The notes beneath the pieces were generated by a model, which saw only the letters and a list, made by a program, of their open reading frames with translations, was not told the origin of the DNA and made no database searches. From positions 124,001 through 188,000 of the forward strand of contig NZ_CP019704.1 of assembly GCF_002005425.1 (NCBI RefSeq): a stretch of DNA of 64,000 nucleotides, read 5' to 3'. This document shows, one piece after another, positions 54,047-62,482 of this stretch (its first letter is position 1; each line of letters starts with the position of its first letter). A program made the translations under genes and the position numbers. The stretch is from Polaribacter sp. BM10 (GTDB taxonomy: Bacteria; Bacteroidota; Bacteroidia; Flavobacteriales; Flavobacteriaceae).

Positions 54047-55750
54047 TTATTTTTTAGCAGCTTTTTTCTTCCCTTTAAAATAACTGTAGCCAATATAAAT
54101 TGCAATTAATGCAAAAACTATATATCTATACGATACAGGCTCACCGTCACCACCAACAGTAGTAAATAACCTGTTCCATCTAATCGATTTAATTTTTTCT
54201 CCAAAACTTGCAGCATTCGCATCCCAACTCCACCAAATCATTACAGGTTTACCTAAAACATGATCAAAAGGAACATAACCCCAATAACGAGCATCTAAAG
54301 AATTATGTCTGTTATCTCCCATTAACCAGTAGTAATCTTGCTTAAATGTGTACGAATCTGCTTTTTCACCATTGATAAAAATATCGTCTCCAACAAAAGA
54401 CAAGTCGTTATTTTCGTAATTTTTTATAATTTGCTCGTAATAAGGTAAAGATTTTGCATCTAACTTTACGGTAGCACCAGCTTTAGGAATGTAAATTGGT
54501 CCGAAGTTATCTTGACTCCAATTATTACTTTCTACATGCGGAAAAATCGCATTATCTGCACCATAATTAATTTTTGTAACATCAACAGTTTGAGGTTGCT
54601 TTCGTAACCTTTCAACTTCATCTTCTGTTAAATTAATATTTATTTTATTTGCAACAGATTCCATTTTAAGTCTTCTGGCAAAATCAGGATTGATACCTCC
54701 TGCAACTTCTGTATATAAAGAATCAGAGCTTATTTTAGTTAAGTTTCCGTTTTCTTTAATTGCTTTTTGTATTTTAGAATTATTCCAATATTCCGATAAA
54801 ATTCTATAAACACCTGTCTTTTCTTTTTTAATTAAAAACTTAGGAAAACTATTTGCGTCTATAGCTGTTTTTGATTCATACGTATAGTAAAATTGTATTT
54901 TGGCTCTATACGGAAGTACATTTTTCTTACCATTTATGTATACATAACCATCTCTTAGTTCTAGAGAATCACCAGCAATACCTACAGCTCGTTTAACATA
55001 ATTTGTTTTTTTATCTACCGGTTTATAGGTGAATTTACCAGAAGTATCACCCCACATTGTAGCTAATGAATCTGTAGGCCAATTAAAACAAACAATGTCG
55101 TTATTTTTAATGTTTTGTAAACCAGGTAATCTTGTGTAAGGAAGCTGAGGTTTTTTTAAATACGAAGCTGTACCAACCAAAGGTAAAGAATCGTGTACCA
55201 TTGGTGCCGCAATAACTGTTGATGGTACTCTTGCGCCGTAATGAAATTTACTTACAAACAAATAATCTCCAACTAATAAAGATTTTTCTAGTGAAGACGT
55301 TGGTATTGTAAATGGTTGCATAAAATACGTATGCACAAGTGTAGCTGCAATAATGGCAAAAGTAATAGAACTTACCCATTCACCTAATTCAGATCTAGGT
55401 TTTAGGCTTCTATCTTCATTATAAGTTGAATCCGTAGCGTAATTTATATAGAATATATAAAGACCTAAAGTAATAATTACTAAAAACGAATCAATTTTTT
55501 TGAAAAAACCAAAAGAACGAATTGTTTCAATCCATATAACCGGAAACATTAGCAAGTTTACAATCGGAATAAAAAGTAAAATAACCCACCATTTTGGTCT
55601 ATTTATTATTTGCATTAATACAATTCCGTTATAAACAGGCACTGCTGCTTCCCAAGCTTTTCTTCCTGCTTTTACATATAATTTCCAAGTTCCTAAAAAA
55701 TGAATTACTTGTACAACAAGAAAAAAGATAAACCATTGGGTAAAAGTCAT
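54047..55750 (-). CDS. lepB: Signal peptidase I
   Basis: A 567-residue membrane-anchored peptidase, long for the family because of a large inserted segment typical of Bacteroidota. Four N-terminal helices are followed by the catalytic serine box FTIPTSSLEKSLLVGD (Ser153), then the lysine box YVKRAVGIAGDSLELRDG, and the GDNRHNSLDARYWGYV box near residue 480; a C-terminal helix ends it. It removes signal peptides from exported proteins. It is 86 bases after dapB and directly before the WbqC gene on the same strand. Confidence 0.93.
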   Translation of the reverse strand: MTFTQWFIFFLVVQVIHFLGTWKLYVKAGRKAWEAAVPVYNGIVLMQIINRPKWWVILLFIPIVNLLMFPVIWIETIRSFGFFKKIDSFLVIITLGLYIFYINYATDSTYNEDRSLKPRSELGEWVSSITFAIIAATLVHTYFMQPFTIPTSSLEKSLLVGDYLFVSKFHYGARVPSTVIAAPMVHDSLPLVGTASYLKKPQLPYTRLPGLQNIKNNDIVCFNWPTDSLATMWGDTSGKFTYKPVDKKTNYVKRAVGIAGDSLELRDGYVYINGKKNVLPYRAKIQFYYTYESKTAIDANSFPKFLIKKEKTGVYRILSEYWNNSKIQKAIKENGNLTKISSDSLYTEVAGGINPDFARRLKMESVANKININLTEDEVERLRKQPQTVDVTKINYGADNAIFPHVESNNWSQDNFGPIYIPKAGATVKLDAKSLPYYEQIIKNYENNDLSFVGDDIFINGEKADSYTFKQDYYWLMGDNRHNSLDARYWGYVPFDHVLGKPVMIWWSWDANAASFGEKIKSIRWNRLFTTVGGDGEPVSYRYIVFALIAIYIGYSYFKGKKKAAKK

Positions 55751-55836
55751 AATAATTATATTTTAAAATCCTTATTGATAAAGGAATGTATTTTAATTTT
55801 TTTATTAGGCGATAAAAATCAATTTTGTTACTGATT

Positions 55837-56538
55837 TTAACTGATGTTTAACACGTCTTTCATACTAAAAACACCTGTTTTACCAAGAATCCATTCTGCC
55901 GCTACTACGGCACCTAAAGCAAAGCCTTGTCTACTGTGTGCAGTGTGCTTAATTTCGATAGAATCTACTTCAGAATTGTACCAAACAGTATGTGTTCCCG
56001 GAACTTCTGGTATTCTTTTAGCAACAATAGGTATATTCTCTTCGGATGTGGTTTTGTCTAATTCCCAATCTTTTTTGGTAGAATTTTCTATAATTCCTTC
56101 TGCTAAAGTAATAGCAGTACCACTTGGTGCGTCTAATTTTTTTGTATGATGAATTTCTTCCATAGAAATATTGTAATCTTCTAAATTACTCATCATTTTA
56201 GCCAGTTGTTTGTTTAATTCAAAAAAGATATTTACACCTAAACTAAAGTTAGAAGCGTAAATAAAAGCGCCTTTTTTTTCTTCACATAACTTAACGGCAT
56301 CGTTGTATTTGTCTAACCAACCAGTAGTACCAGAAATTACAGGTATTTTATTTTCGATACAATTAGCAATATTATTAAAAGCAGAGTTAGGTATGCTAAA
56401 ATCTATAGCCACATCTGCTAAAGTGATATCTATTTCTGTATCGACATCTTTTTTAATGACAATTTCATGTCCTCTAGAAATTGCAATTTTTTCAATTTCC
56501 TTACCCATTCTTCCGTAGCCTAATAATGCAATTTTCAT
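55837..56538 (-). CDS. dapB: 4-hydroxy-tetrahydrodipicolinate reductase
   Basis: A 233-residue enzyme. N-terminal nucleotide-binding LGYGRMGKEI, then VIDFSIPNSAF-like and GTTGW motifs, and the catalytic block MEEIHHTKKLDAPSGTA (His, Lys). It reduces the dipicolinate intermediate with NAD(P)H in lysine and meso-diaminopimelate synthesis, so it also feeds peptidoglycan. It follows the DUF5683 gene by three bases on the same strand and is shorter than the E. coli enzyme (273), as in other Bacteroidota. Confidence 0.94.
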   Translation of the reverse strand: MKIALLGYGRMGKEIEKIAISRGHEIVIKKDVDTEIDITLADVAIDFSIPNSAFNNIANCIENKIPVISGTTGWLDKYNDAVKLCEEKKGAFIYASNFSLGVNIFFELNKQLAKMMSNLEDYNISMEEIHHTKKLDAPSGTAITLAEGIIENSTKKDWELDKTTSEENIPIVAKRIPEVPGTHTVWYNSEVDSIEIKHTAHSRQGFALGAVVAAEWILGKTGVFSMKDVLNIS

Positions 56539-56541
56539 TTT

Positions 56542-57123
56542 TTAAAAAGTATATTTTAGTGTAAAACCAACTTTAGGAGCGTCAAATAAAATAGGATCTT
56601 GAACAAATGAAGGTTTTAATGATAAATTATCGTCTGTATTAAATTGTATTAAATGTGCATTTACACTAGCTTCTACAATCTGTAATACATAAATAATTAC
56701 ACCCCACATTAAAGATAAATCTCTATTTTCTCTTAATTGTTCTTGCGCTCTTTCTAAGGTTTCTAGAGATACTGTAACTTCTCCTAAGTCGTTTGTAAAC
56801 TCATCTTGAAAACCAGATTTTCTAAGTTTATAAGCGGTTCTATAGCGTTTATATTCGCTGTTGTTATTTAAATAAAAGTAAGTAGGTGTTGCTATGGCGC
56901 CCCAAACTAATGGAGCTTTCCAATATTTTTTATTATAAATTTGACCTAAACCAGGAAAAATAGCAGAATAAAAAGCAGCTTTGGCTGGCGCCAAAGGTTT
57001 ATAAACACCTTCTTGTATAATAAGGTTCTGTTTTGTCTTAACTTTTGTTGAATCTTTTTGCGCAAAAAGATGAAAAGAAAAAAACAAAACAGAAATGGTT
57101 ATTATAATTTTTTTTGAAATCAC
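56542..57123 (-). CDS. DUF5683 domain-containing protein
   Basis: A 193-residue protein with a signal peptide (ISVLFFSFHLFAQ) and a DUF5683 domain: AAFYSAIFPGLGQIYNKKYWKAPLVWGAIATPTYFYL, a TM2-like Gly/Tyr-rich membrane block, followed by two more helices. Function unknown. It starts one base after parB and stops three bases before dapB, so it sits in the parAB-DUF5683-dapB-lepB run conserved in Flavobacteriaceae. Confidence 0.85.
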   Translation of the reverse strand: MISKKIIITISVLFFSFHLFAQKDSTKVKTKQNLIIQEGVYKPLAPAKAAFYSAIFPGLGQIYNKKYWKAPLVWGAIATPTYFYLNNNSEYKRYRTAYKLRKSGFQDEFTNDLGEVTVSLETLERAQEQLRENRDLSLMWGVIIYVLQIVEASVNAHLIQFNTDDNLSLKPSFVQDPILFDAPKVGFTLKYTF

Positions 57124-58011
57124 TTATTTTAATAAGTTTTTTATTCGGTTAAAATCTTCTTCAGAATGAAATGGTATTGAAATTTTACCTTTTCCGTTTG
57201 CACTAACAGAAACATCAACTTTATGACCAAAATATTCGCTAATATCCTTTAGGCTATTTTTTACAAAAGTTGGTACCGTTTTTTTCTTAGGCTTAGCAAT
57301 AGATCCAGATTTTAAGCTTTTTACTAAATCTTCTGTTTGCCTTACAGAAAGTTTTTCTCTTAAAATTTTTTCATAAATGGCTAATTGATCTTCTGTGTTG
57401 TCAACATTAATCATCGCACGACCATGTCCCATAGAAATAAAACCATCTCTCATACCCGTTTGTAATATTGGATCTAATTTTAACAAACGTAAATAGTTAG
57501 TTACCGTAGATCTTTTTTTACCAACTCTTGTACTTAATTCTTCTTGTGTTAATTGAATTTCGTCAATTAAACGCTGGTAAGAAAGTGCAACTTCTATTGG
57601 ATCTAAGTTTTTACGCTGAATATTTTCTACCAATGCCATTTCTAGCATTTCTTGGTCATTTGCTAATCTAATATAAGCAGGTACCGTTTTATTTCCTATT
57701 AGCTTAGAAGCTCTAAATCTTCTTTCACCAGAAACTAATTGAAATTTATTACTTTCTAATTTTCTAACAGTAATAGGTTGTATAACACCTAATTCTTTAA
57801 TAGAACTAGCAAGTTCTCTTAAAGCTTCTTCGTCGAAATATGTTCTAGGTTGATAAGGGTTAACATCAATTTTATCTAATTCTATTTCGATAATACTACC
57901 AACTAATTTGTCGGCATTTTTATCTGATGCAGATTTTACATTTGGTGTGTCTTGTTGTAATAAAGCAGATAATCCTCTTCCTAACGCTTGTTTCTTAGTC
58001 GCTTTTGCCAT
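57124..58011 (-). CDS. parB: Chromosome partitioning protein ParB (Spo0J)
   Basis: A 295-residue protein beginning ATKKQALGRGLSALLQ, the ParA-activating N-terminus. The ParB/Srx nuclease-like domain has GERRFRASKLI (GERRxRA CTP-binding motif, about 113-123) and ENIQRKNLDPIEVA, followed by the helix-turn-helix LTQEELSTRVGKKRSTVTNYL. It binds parS, clamps DNA using CTP and drives origin segregation with ParA, whose gene ends one base upstream. Confidence 0.95.
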   Translation of the reverse strand: MAKATKKQALGRGLSALLQQDTPNVKSASDKNADKLVGSIIEIELDKIDVNPYQPRTYFDEEALRELASSIKELGVIQPITVRKLESNKFQLVSGERRFRASKLIGNKTVPAYIRLANDQEMLEMALVENIQRKNLDPIEVALSYQRLIDEIQLTQEELSTRVGKKRSTVTNYLRLLKLDPILQTGMRDGFISMGHGRAMINVDNTEDQLAIYEKILREKLSVRQTEDLVKSLKSGSIAKPKKKTVPTFVKNSLKDISEYFGHKVDVSVSANGKGKISIPFHSEEDFNRIKNLLK

Positions 58012-58012
58012 C

Positions 58013-58777
58013 TTACGAATTCTTTTTTAATAATTCTTGAGCTAAATTTAAGTAATTTACTGCTCCTTTACTTGTTGCATCATAAGCAATAATGCTTTCA
58101 CCATAACTTGGTGCTTCACCTAAACGTGTATTTCTTCTAATAATTGTATCAAAAACCATAGAAGAAAAATGTTTTCTTACTTCATCTACTACTTGATTCG
58201 ATAACCTTAAACGAGCATCGAACATTGTTAATAATAAACCTTCTATATCTAAACTTGGGTTGTGTATATTCTGAACACTTTTTACGGTATTAAGTAATTT
58301 ACCCAAACCTTCTAATGCGAAATATTCACATTGAATTGGTATAATCACAGAATTTGCAGCAACTAAAGAGTTTAAGGTAATTAACCCTAAAGATGGTGCA
58401 CAATCTATTAAAATATAGTCATAATCGTCTTTAATTTCTTCTAACGATTTTTTTAACATGTATTCTCTTTCTTGCTTATCTACAAGTTCTATTTCAATAG
58501 CTACTAAATCTATATGTGCAGGTATAATATCTACATTTGGCGAATCGGTTTTAATAATTGCATCTTTAGCTGATAAAGTGTGCTCTAAAACATGATATGT
58601 TCCGCCTTCTACAGTTTCTACATCTATACCTAAACCAGAAGAAGCATTTGCTTGCGGATCTGCATCTATCAACAAAACTTTTTTCTCTAAAACACCTAAA
58701 GAGGCTGCTAAATTTACACTGGTGGTTGTTTTACCAACACCACCTTTTTGATTTGCTATTGCAATAATTTTACCCAT
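58013..58777 (-). CDS. parA: Chromosome partitioning ATPase ParA (Soj)
   Basis: A 254-residue deviant-Walker ATPase. It starts GKIIAIANQKGGVGKTTTSVNLAA (KGGVGKTT, with the signature Lys), followed by LLIDADPQANASSGLG and ILIDCAPSLGLITLNS. It partitions the chromosome by ATP-dependent binding to the nucleoid. It is next to parB on the same strand. The leader (58778-58926) has two palindromes, 58787-58798 and 58798-58815. I see no parS site of the TGTTTCACGTGAAACA type in the window. Confidence 0.95.
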   Translation of the reverse strand: MGKIIAIANQKGGVGKTTTSVNLAASLGVLEKKVLLIDADPQANASSGLGIDVETVEGGTYHVLEHTLSAKDAIIKTDSPNVDIIPAHIDLVAIEIELVDKQEREYMLKKSLEEIKDDYDYILIDCAPSLGLITLNSLVAANSVIIPIQCEYFALEGLGKLLNTVKSVQNIHNPSLDIEGLLLTMFDARLRLSNQVVDEVRKHFSSMVFDTIIRRNTRLGEAPSYGESIIAYDATSKGAVNYLNLAQELLKKNS

Positions 58778-58786
58778 GAAAATAAA

Positions 58787-58815
58787 TAGATTTATCTAAA
58801 TGTAAAATTACATTT
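58787..58815. promoter_or_regulatory. Adjacent inverted repeats upstream of parA
   Basis: TAGAT-TT-ATCTA at 58787-58798 and AAATGTAA-AA-TTACATTT at 58798-58815, ending 38 bases upstream of the parA ATG. TACATTTA on the minus strand in the second repeat is one mismatch from a -7 box. Confidence 0.4.
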
Positions 58816-58926
58816 TTTTATGATTTTTAGAAGTGAAAGATGTTAACAAATGAATAAAATTTTAAACAACTGGTAATCAGTTATTTAATTTTATTTTTAT
58901 TTTCTTTTTACACAAATTGATGTAAT

Positions 58927-58955
58927 AAAAAACCGAAAGAATACTTCGGTTTTTT
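58927..58955 (-). terminator. Rho-independent terminator of pepD
   Basis: AAAAAACCGAA (58927-58937) and TTCGGTTTTTT (58945-58955) form a perfect 11-base stem with a seven-base loop, 15 bases after the pepD stop. It also insulates parA. Confidence 0.85.
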
Positions 58956-58970
58956 ATCAGAAAACAACTG

Positions 58971-60431
58971 CTATTTTTTTGGTGTATTTTTTAATATTTC
59001 AATTAAAAAGTTCCAGAATTTTTGTGTTGATGATATACTTGCACGTTCGTCTGGCGAATGTGCGCCTCTAATTGTTGGTCCGAATGAAACCATATCCATT
59101 TCCGGATAATTTTGCCCTAAAATTCCGCATTCTAAACCTGCATGACAAGCAGCAACATTTGCTTTTTCTTGATGTAATTCTTCATATAAATTAGAAACGA
59201 TATCTAAAATTTCTGAATTTACATTCGGTTGCCATCCAGGATATTCTCCTGAAAAATCAACTGTAAATCCAGACAATTCAAAAGCAGATTTTAAAGAATT
59301 TGCTAAATCTAATTTATTAGTTTCTGATGAAGATCTTGTTAAACAACTAATTTTAATTTTGCCATCTTTTGCTACAATTTTAGCAATATTATTAGAAGTT
59401 TCTACTAAGCCTTCTATATCCGGACTCATTCTATAAACTCCGTTTAAAGCTGTGTAAATAGATTTTATAAAACCTTCTTGCACACCCAATTCCATCACCT
59501 TTTCAGGTAAGTTTGTGTCAGAGATTTCAATATTTAGATTTGGTTCTAAAGTTGCAAATTCTTTTTTAATGTTACTGATTAATAAGTTGCTTTCAAACAA
59601 AAAAGCTTCTTTAGAAATTGCATCTACAGTAACCACAGCAAAACTTTCTCTTGGTATAGCATTTCTTAAACTACCACCATTAATTTCTGATATTCTTAAA
59701 CCATAATTAGTAAATCCGTCAAATAATAAACGGTTCATTATTTTGTTGGCATTACCTAAACCTTTGATAATATCCATCCCAGAATGCCCACCATTTAAAC
59801 CATTTACAGTGATAGAAAAGGCATTTGAATTTTCTGGAACTTCTTCTTCTTTATATGTTCTTGTTGCGGTAATATCTACGCCACCAGCACAACCCATTCC
59901 TATTTCATCATCTTCTTCTGTATCTAAATTTAGTAAAATATCACCTTTTAAAATATTTCCTTCTAAACCCATGGCACCAGTCATTCCGGTTTCTTCATCA
60001 ATTGTAAAAAGTGCTTCAATATTTGGATGTTCAATTTCTGTAGAAGCCAAAACAGCCATTATTGCTGCAACACCTAAACCATTATCTGCGCCAAGTGTTG
60101 TGCCATCTGCTTTTACCCAATCTCCATCAACAATCATTTTAATTCCTTCAGAATCAAAATCGAAATTAGTTGCTGCATTTTTTTGATGCACCATGTCTAA
60201 ATGACTTTGTAAAACCACTGTTTTTCTATCTTCTAAACCTTTGGTAGCTTTTTTATTGATAATTACATTACCAACTTTATCTACAAATGTTTCTAAATTT
60301 AGTTTTTTACCAAAATCTACCATAAACTGTATAACACGTTCTTCTTTTTTTGAAGGACGCGGAACAGCGTTAAGGTCTGCAAACATATTCCAAACTTCTT
60401 TTGGTGCTAAATTTCTAACTTCTGTGCTCAT
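58971..60431 (-). CDS. pepD: Aminoacyl-histidine dipeptidase (PepD/carnosinase-type)
   Basis: A 486-residue M20-family metallopeptidase. Metal motifs are VVLQSHLDMVHQ (first His/Asp), DGTTLGADNGLGVAA (Asp), FTIDEETGMTGAMGL (Glu-Glu) and later DMVSFGPTIRGAHSPDER. It hydrolyses Xaa-His and other dipeptides in the cytoplasm. It follows the nitroreductase gene by 27 bases on the same strand, and a terminator lies downstream. Confidence 0.92.
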   Translation of the reverse strand: MSTEVRNLAPKEVWNMFADLNAVPRPSKKEERVIQFMVDFGKKLNLETFVDKVGNVIINKKATKGLEDRKTVVLQSHLDMVHQKNAATNFDFDSEGIKMIVDGDWVKADGTTLGADNGLGVAAIMAVLASTEIEHPNIEALFTIDEETGMTGAMGLEGNILKGDILLNLDTEEDDEIGMGCAGGVDITATRTYKEEEVPENSNAFSITVNGLNGGHSGMDIIKGLGNANKIMNRLLFDGFTNYGLRISEINGGSLRNAIPRESFAVVTVDAISKEAFLFESNLLISNIKKEFATLEPNLNIEISDTNLPEKVMELGVQEGFIKSIYTALNGVYRMSPDIEGLVETSNNIAKIVAKDGKIKISCLTRSSSETNKLDLANSLKSAFELSGFTVDFSGEYPGWQPNVNSEILDIVSNLYEELHQEKANVAACHAGLECGILGQNYPEMDMVSFGPTIRGAHSPDERASISSTQKFWNFLIEILKNTPKK

Positions 60432-60458
60432 AAAAATGTTTTAATTTAAAGTGTAAAT

Positions 60459-61091
60459 TTAAGAGATTTCGATAACACTTTCTGTTAGATTTTTCCTAAC
60501 TTTTAATAAATCTTTCATGTAATCATCTTCTGCTCTAAAACCAACAGGTAGCACTAAAACAGATTTTAGATTGTGTTTTTCCAATCCTAAAACTTCATCG
60601 TATTTAGAAGGAATAAAACCTTCCATAGGACATGAATCTATATTTAAACTTGCACAAACTGTTAGTAAATTACCTAAAGCAATGTAAGCTTGATTTTTAT
60701 TTGCAATAGCTAATTCTTCTTGTGTTTTTTTCTGAATTTCTGCCGTTAAAAAATCTTTAAACGGATTTAAAATTTCATCGGGTGTATTTCTGATTTTTTT
60801 TACTAAGTTGAAATATTCTGTAACTTCTTTTGTAGTGTAATTATCTTGTATGCAAATTACAAATAGGTGAGAGGCTTGCATAATTTGCTGTTGATTAAAA
60901 GAAAACGGAAGCAGTTGTTCTTGAACTTCTTTATTATTAATTACAATTAATTTTATAGGTTGTAAACCATAAGAAGTAGCTGTTAAATTAAAAGCTTCTT
61001 TTAGTGTGTTTACTTGTTCTTCTGTTAGCTTTTTATTGGTATCAAACTTTTTTACTGCATAACGCCATTTTAAATTATCTATAATAGTCAT
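60459..61091 (-). CDS. NAD(P)H-dependent nitroreductase family protein
   Basis: A 210-residue flavoprotein. It starts NLKWRYAVKKFDTNKK, the FMN-phosphate-binding RxAxKxFD motif of NfsB-like nitroreductases; SYGLQPIKLIVI and the dimer region SCPMEGFIPSKYDEVLGL follow. It reduces nitroaromatics, quinones or other acceptors with NAD(P)H and FMN. It leads the nitroreductase-pepD pair and is divergent from DUF2851. A -7 box TATTTTTG lies 23 bases upstream. Confidence 0.88.
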   Translation of the reverse strand: MTIIDNLKWRYAVKKFDTNKKLTEEQVNTLKEAFNLTATSYGLQPIKLIVINNKEVQEQLLPFSFNQQQIMQASHLFVICIQDNYTTKEVTEYFNLVKKIRNTPDEILNPFKDFLTAEIQKKTQEELAIANKNQAYIALGNLLTVCASLNIDSCPMEGFIPSKYDEVLGLEKHNLKSVLVLPVGFRAEDDYMKDLLKVRKNLTESVIEIS

Positions 61092-61113
61092 GTTTTAAGC
61101 TTATTTTATTTTA

Positions 61114-61121
61114 CAAAAATA
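61114..61121 (-). promoter_or_regulatory. -7 promoter box for the nitroreductase-pepD operon
   Basis: Minus-strand TATTTTTG matches TAnnTTTG in the 115-base divergent gap before DUF2851. Confidence 0.4.
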
Positions 61122-61206
61122 TGACATTAATATTGCTTTCTTAAAATTGCTTAATTATATAAATTTATAGAAGTATCAATTTTTTTGTACTTTTAAAATA
61201 AAAACT

Positions 61207-62481
61207 ATGAATGAAGATTTTCTTCATTATGTCTGGAAATATAAAATGTTTTCTAACGTAAAATTGTGCACAGTAAATAACGAAACTCTCTCGATTCTTA
61301 AAACAGGTTTGCATAATCAAAATGCAGGACCCGATTTTTTAAATACACATATAAAGATTGATGATCAAACTTGGATAGGTAATGTGGAGATTCACTTGAA
61401 ATCATCAGATTGGTATTTGCATAATCATGAATTAGATAGAAATTATGAAGCTGTAATTTTACATGTTGTTTGGGAAAACGATGCTTTGATTTATATGAAA
61501 AATAATAAAGCAATACCCACCTTGGTTCTTAAACCTTTTGTAGATAAAAATCTTTTAAATAATTATAAGAGTTTACTATTATCTCGTAAAAATTGGATTC
61601 CTTGTGAAAAAAACTTATCAAAAATAGATTTGTTTACTTTCAATAATTGGAAAGAGCGTTTGTTTTTTGAACGGTTAGAAAGAAAATCATCAGAAATTAA
61701 AATTCTTTTAGAAGTAGAGCAAAATAACTTTGAAGGAGTTTTATTTCAATTATTAGCTAAAAATTTCGGATTAAAAATTAATGGAGATGCGTTTTTGGCT
61801 TTAGCAAAATCAATTGATTATTCGATTGTAAAAAAAGTAAGTACAAATTCTACACAGTTTTCTGCGTTACTTTTTGGACAAGCAGGTTTTTTAGAAGAAG
61901 ACATTCAGCATAATTATTATTTGCTTTTAAAAGAAGAGTATGTTTTTTTAAAACATAAATTCAATCTAAAACCTTTGTCAAACAATCAGTTTTCCTTTTT
62001 TAGAATGCGTCCTAATAATTTTCCTACCATAAGAATTGCACAGTTAGTTGCATTATTAACCAAAGAGAAAAATTTATTTTCTAAGATTATTGAATCAAAT
62101 ACGCTTGCAGACTTTTATGATTTATTTAAAATTGATATGATTGATTTTTGGCAAACACATTATAATTTTGAATCAGTTTCTAAAAAATCTTCTAAACGAC
62201 TTACCAAATCATTTATAGATTTATTGATTATCAATACAATAATACCTTTAAAATTTATGTATCATAAGAGCAGAGGAGAGGTGAATGAAGAAACTTATTT
62301 AGAAATTTTAAGGGAAATTAAATCAGAAAAAAATAGTATTATTTCTAAATTTACAGAGTTAAAAGTTTCTTCTGAAAGTGCATTCGACTCTCAAGCTTTA
62401 TTAGAGCTTAAAAACAACTATTGCGCACTTAAACGATGTTTAGAATGCGCAATAGGTAAAAATGTTTTAAGTAAAAGTTAA
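61207..62481 (+). CDS. DUF2851 family protein
   Basis: A 424-residue soluble protein. It opens with NEDFLHYVWKYKMF and has QNAGPDFLNTHIKIDDQTWIGNVEIHLKSSDWYLHNH, both hallmarks of DUF2851, whose members are widespread in Bacteroidota with unknown function. The middle (about 135-360) is helical. The NVEIH motif and conserved His and Asp residues hint at a nuclease-like fold but nothing more definite. It ends one base before the convergent metalloprotease gene. Confidence 0.88.
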   Translation: MNEDFLHYVWKYKMFSNVKLCTVNNETLSILKTGLHNQNAGPDFLNTHIKIDDQTWIGNVEIHLKSSDWYLHNHELDRNYEAVILHVVWENDALIYMKNNKAIPTLVLKPFVDKNLLNNYKSLLLSRKNWIPCEKNLSKIDLFTFNNWKERLFFERLERKSSEIKILLEVEQNNFEGVLFQLLAKNFGLKINGDAFLALAKSIDYSIVKKVSTNSTQFSALLFGQAGFLEEDIQHNYYLLLKEEYVFLKHKFNLKPLSNNQFSFFRMRPNNFPTIRIAQLVALLTKEKNLFSKIIESNTLADFYDLFKIDMIDFWQTHYNFESVSKKSSKRLTKSFIDLLIINTIIPLKFMYHKSRGEVNEETYLEILREIKSEKNSIISKFTELKVSSESAFDSQALLELKNNYCALKRCLECAIGKNVLSKS

Positions 62482-62482
62482 A

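Noticed and set aside
57124..58777. parAB as a sign of the replication origin.
   Set aside because: No parS-like palindrome, DnaA-box cluster or dnaA gene is visible in the window, so origin proximity is not supported.
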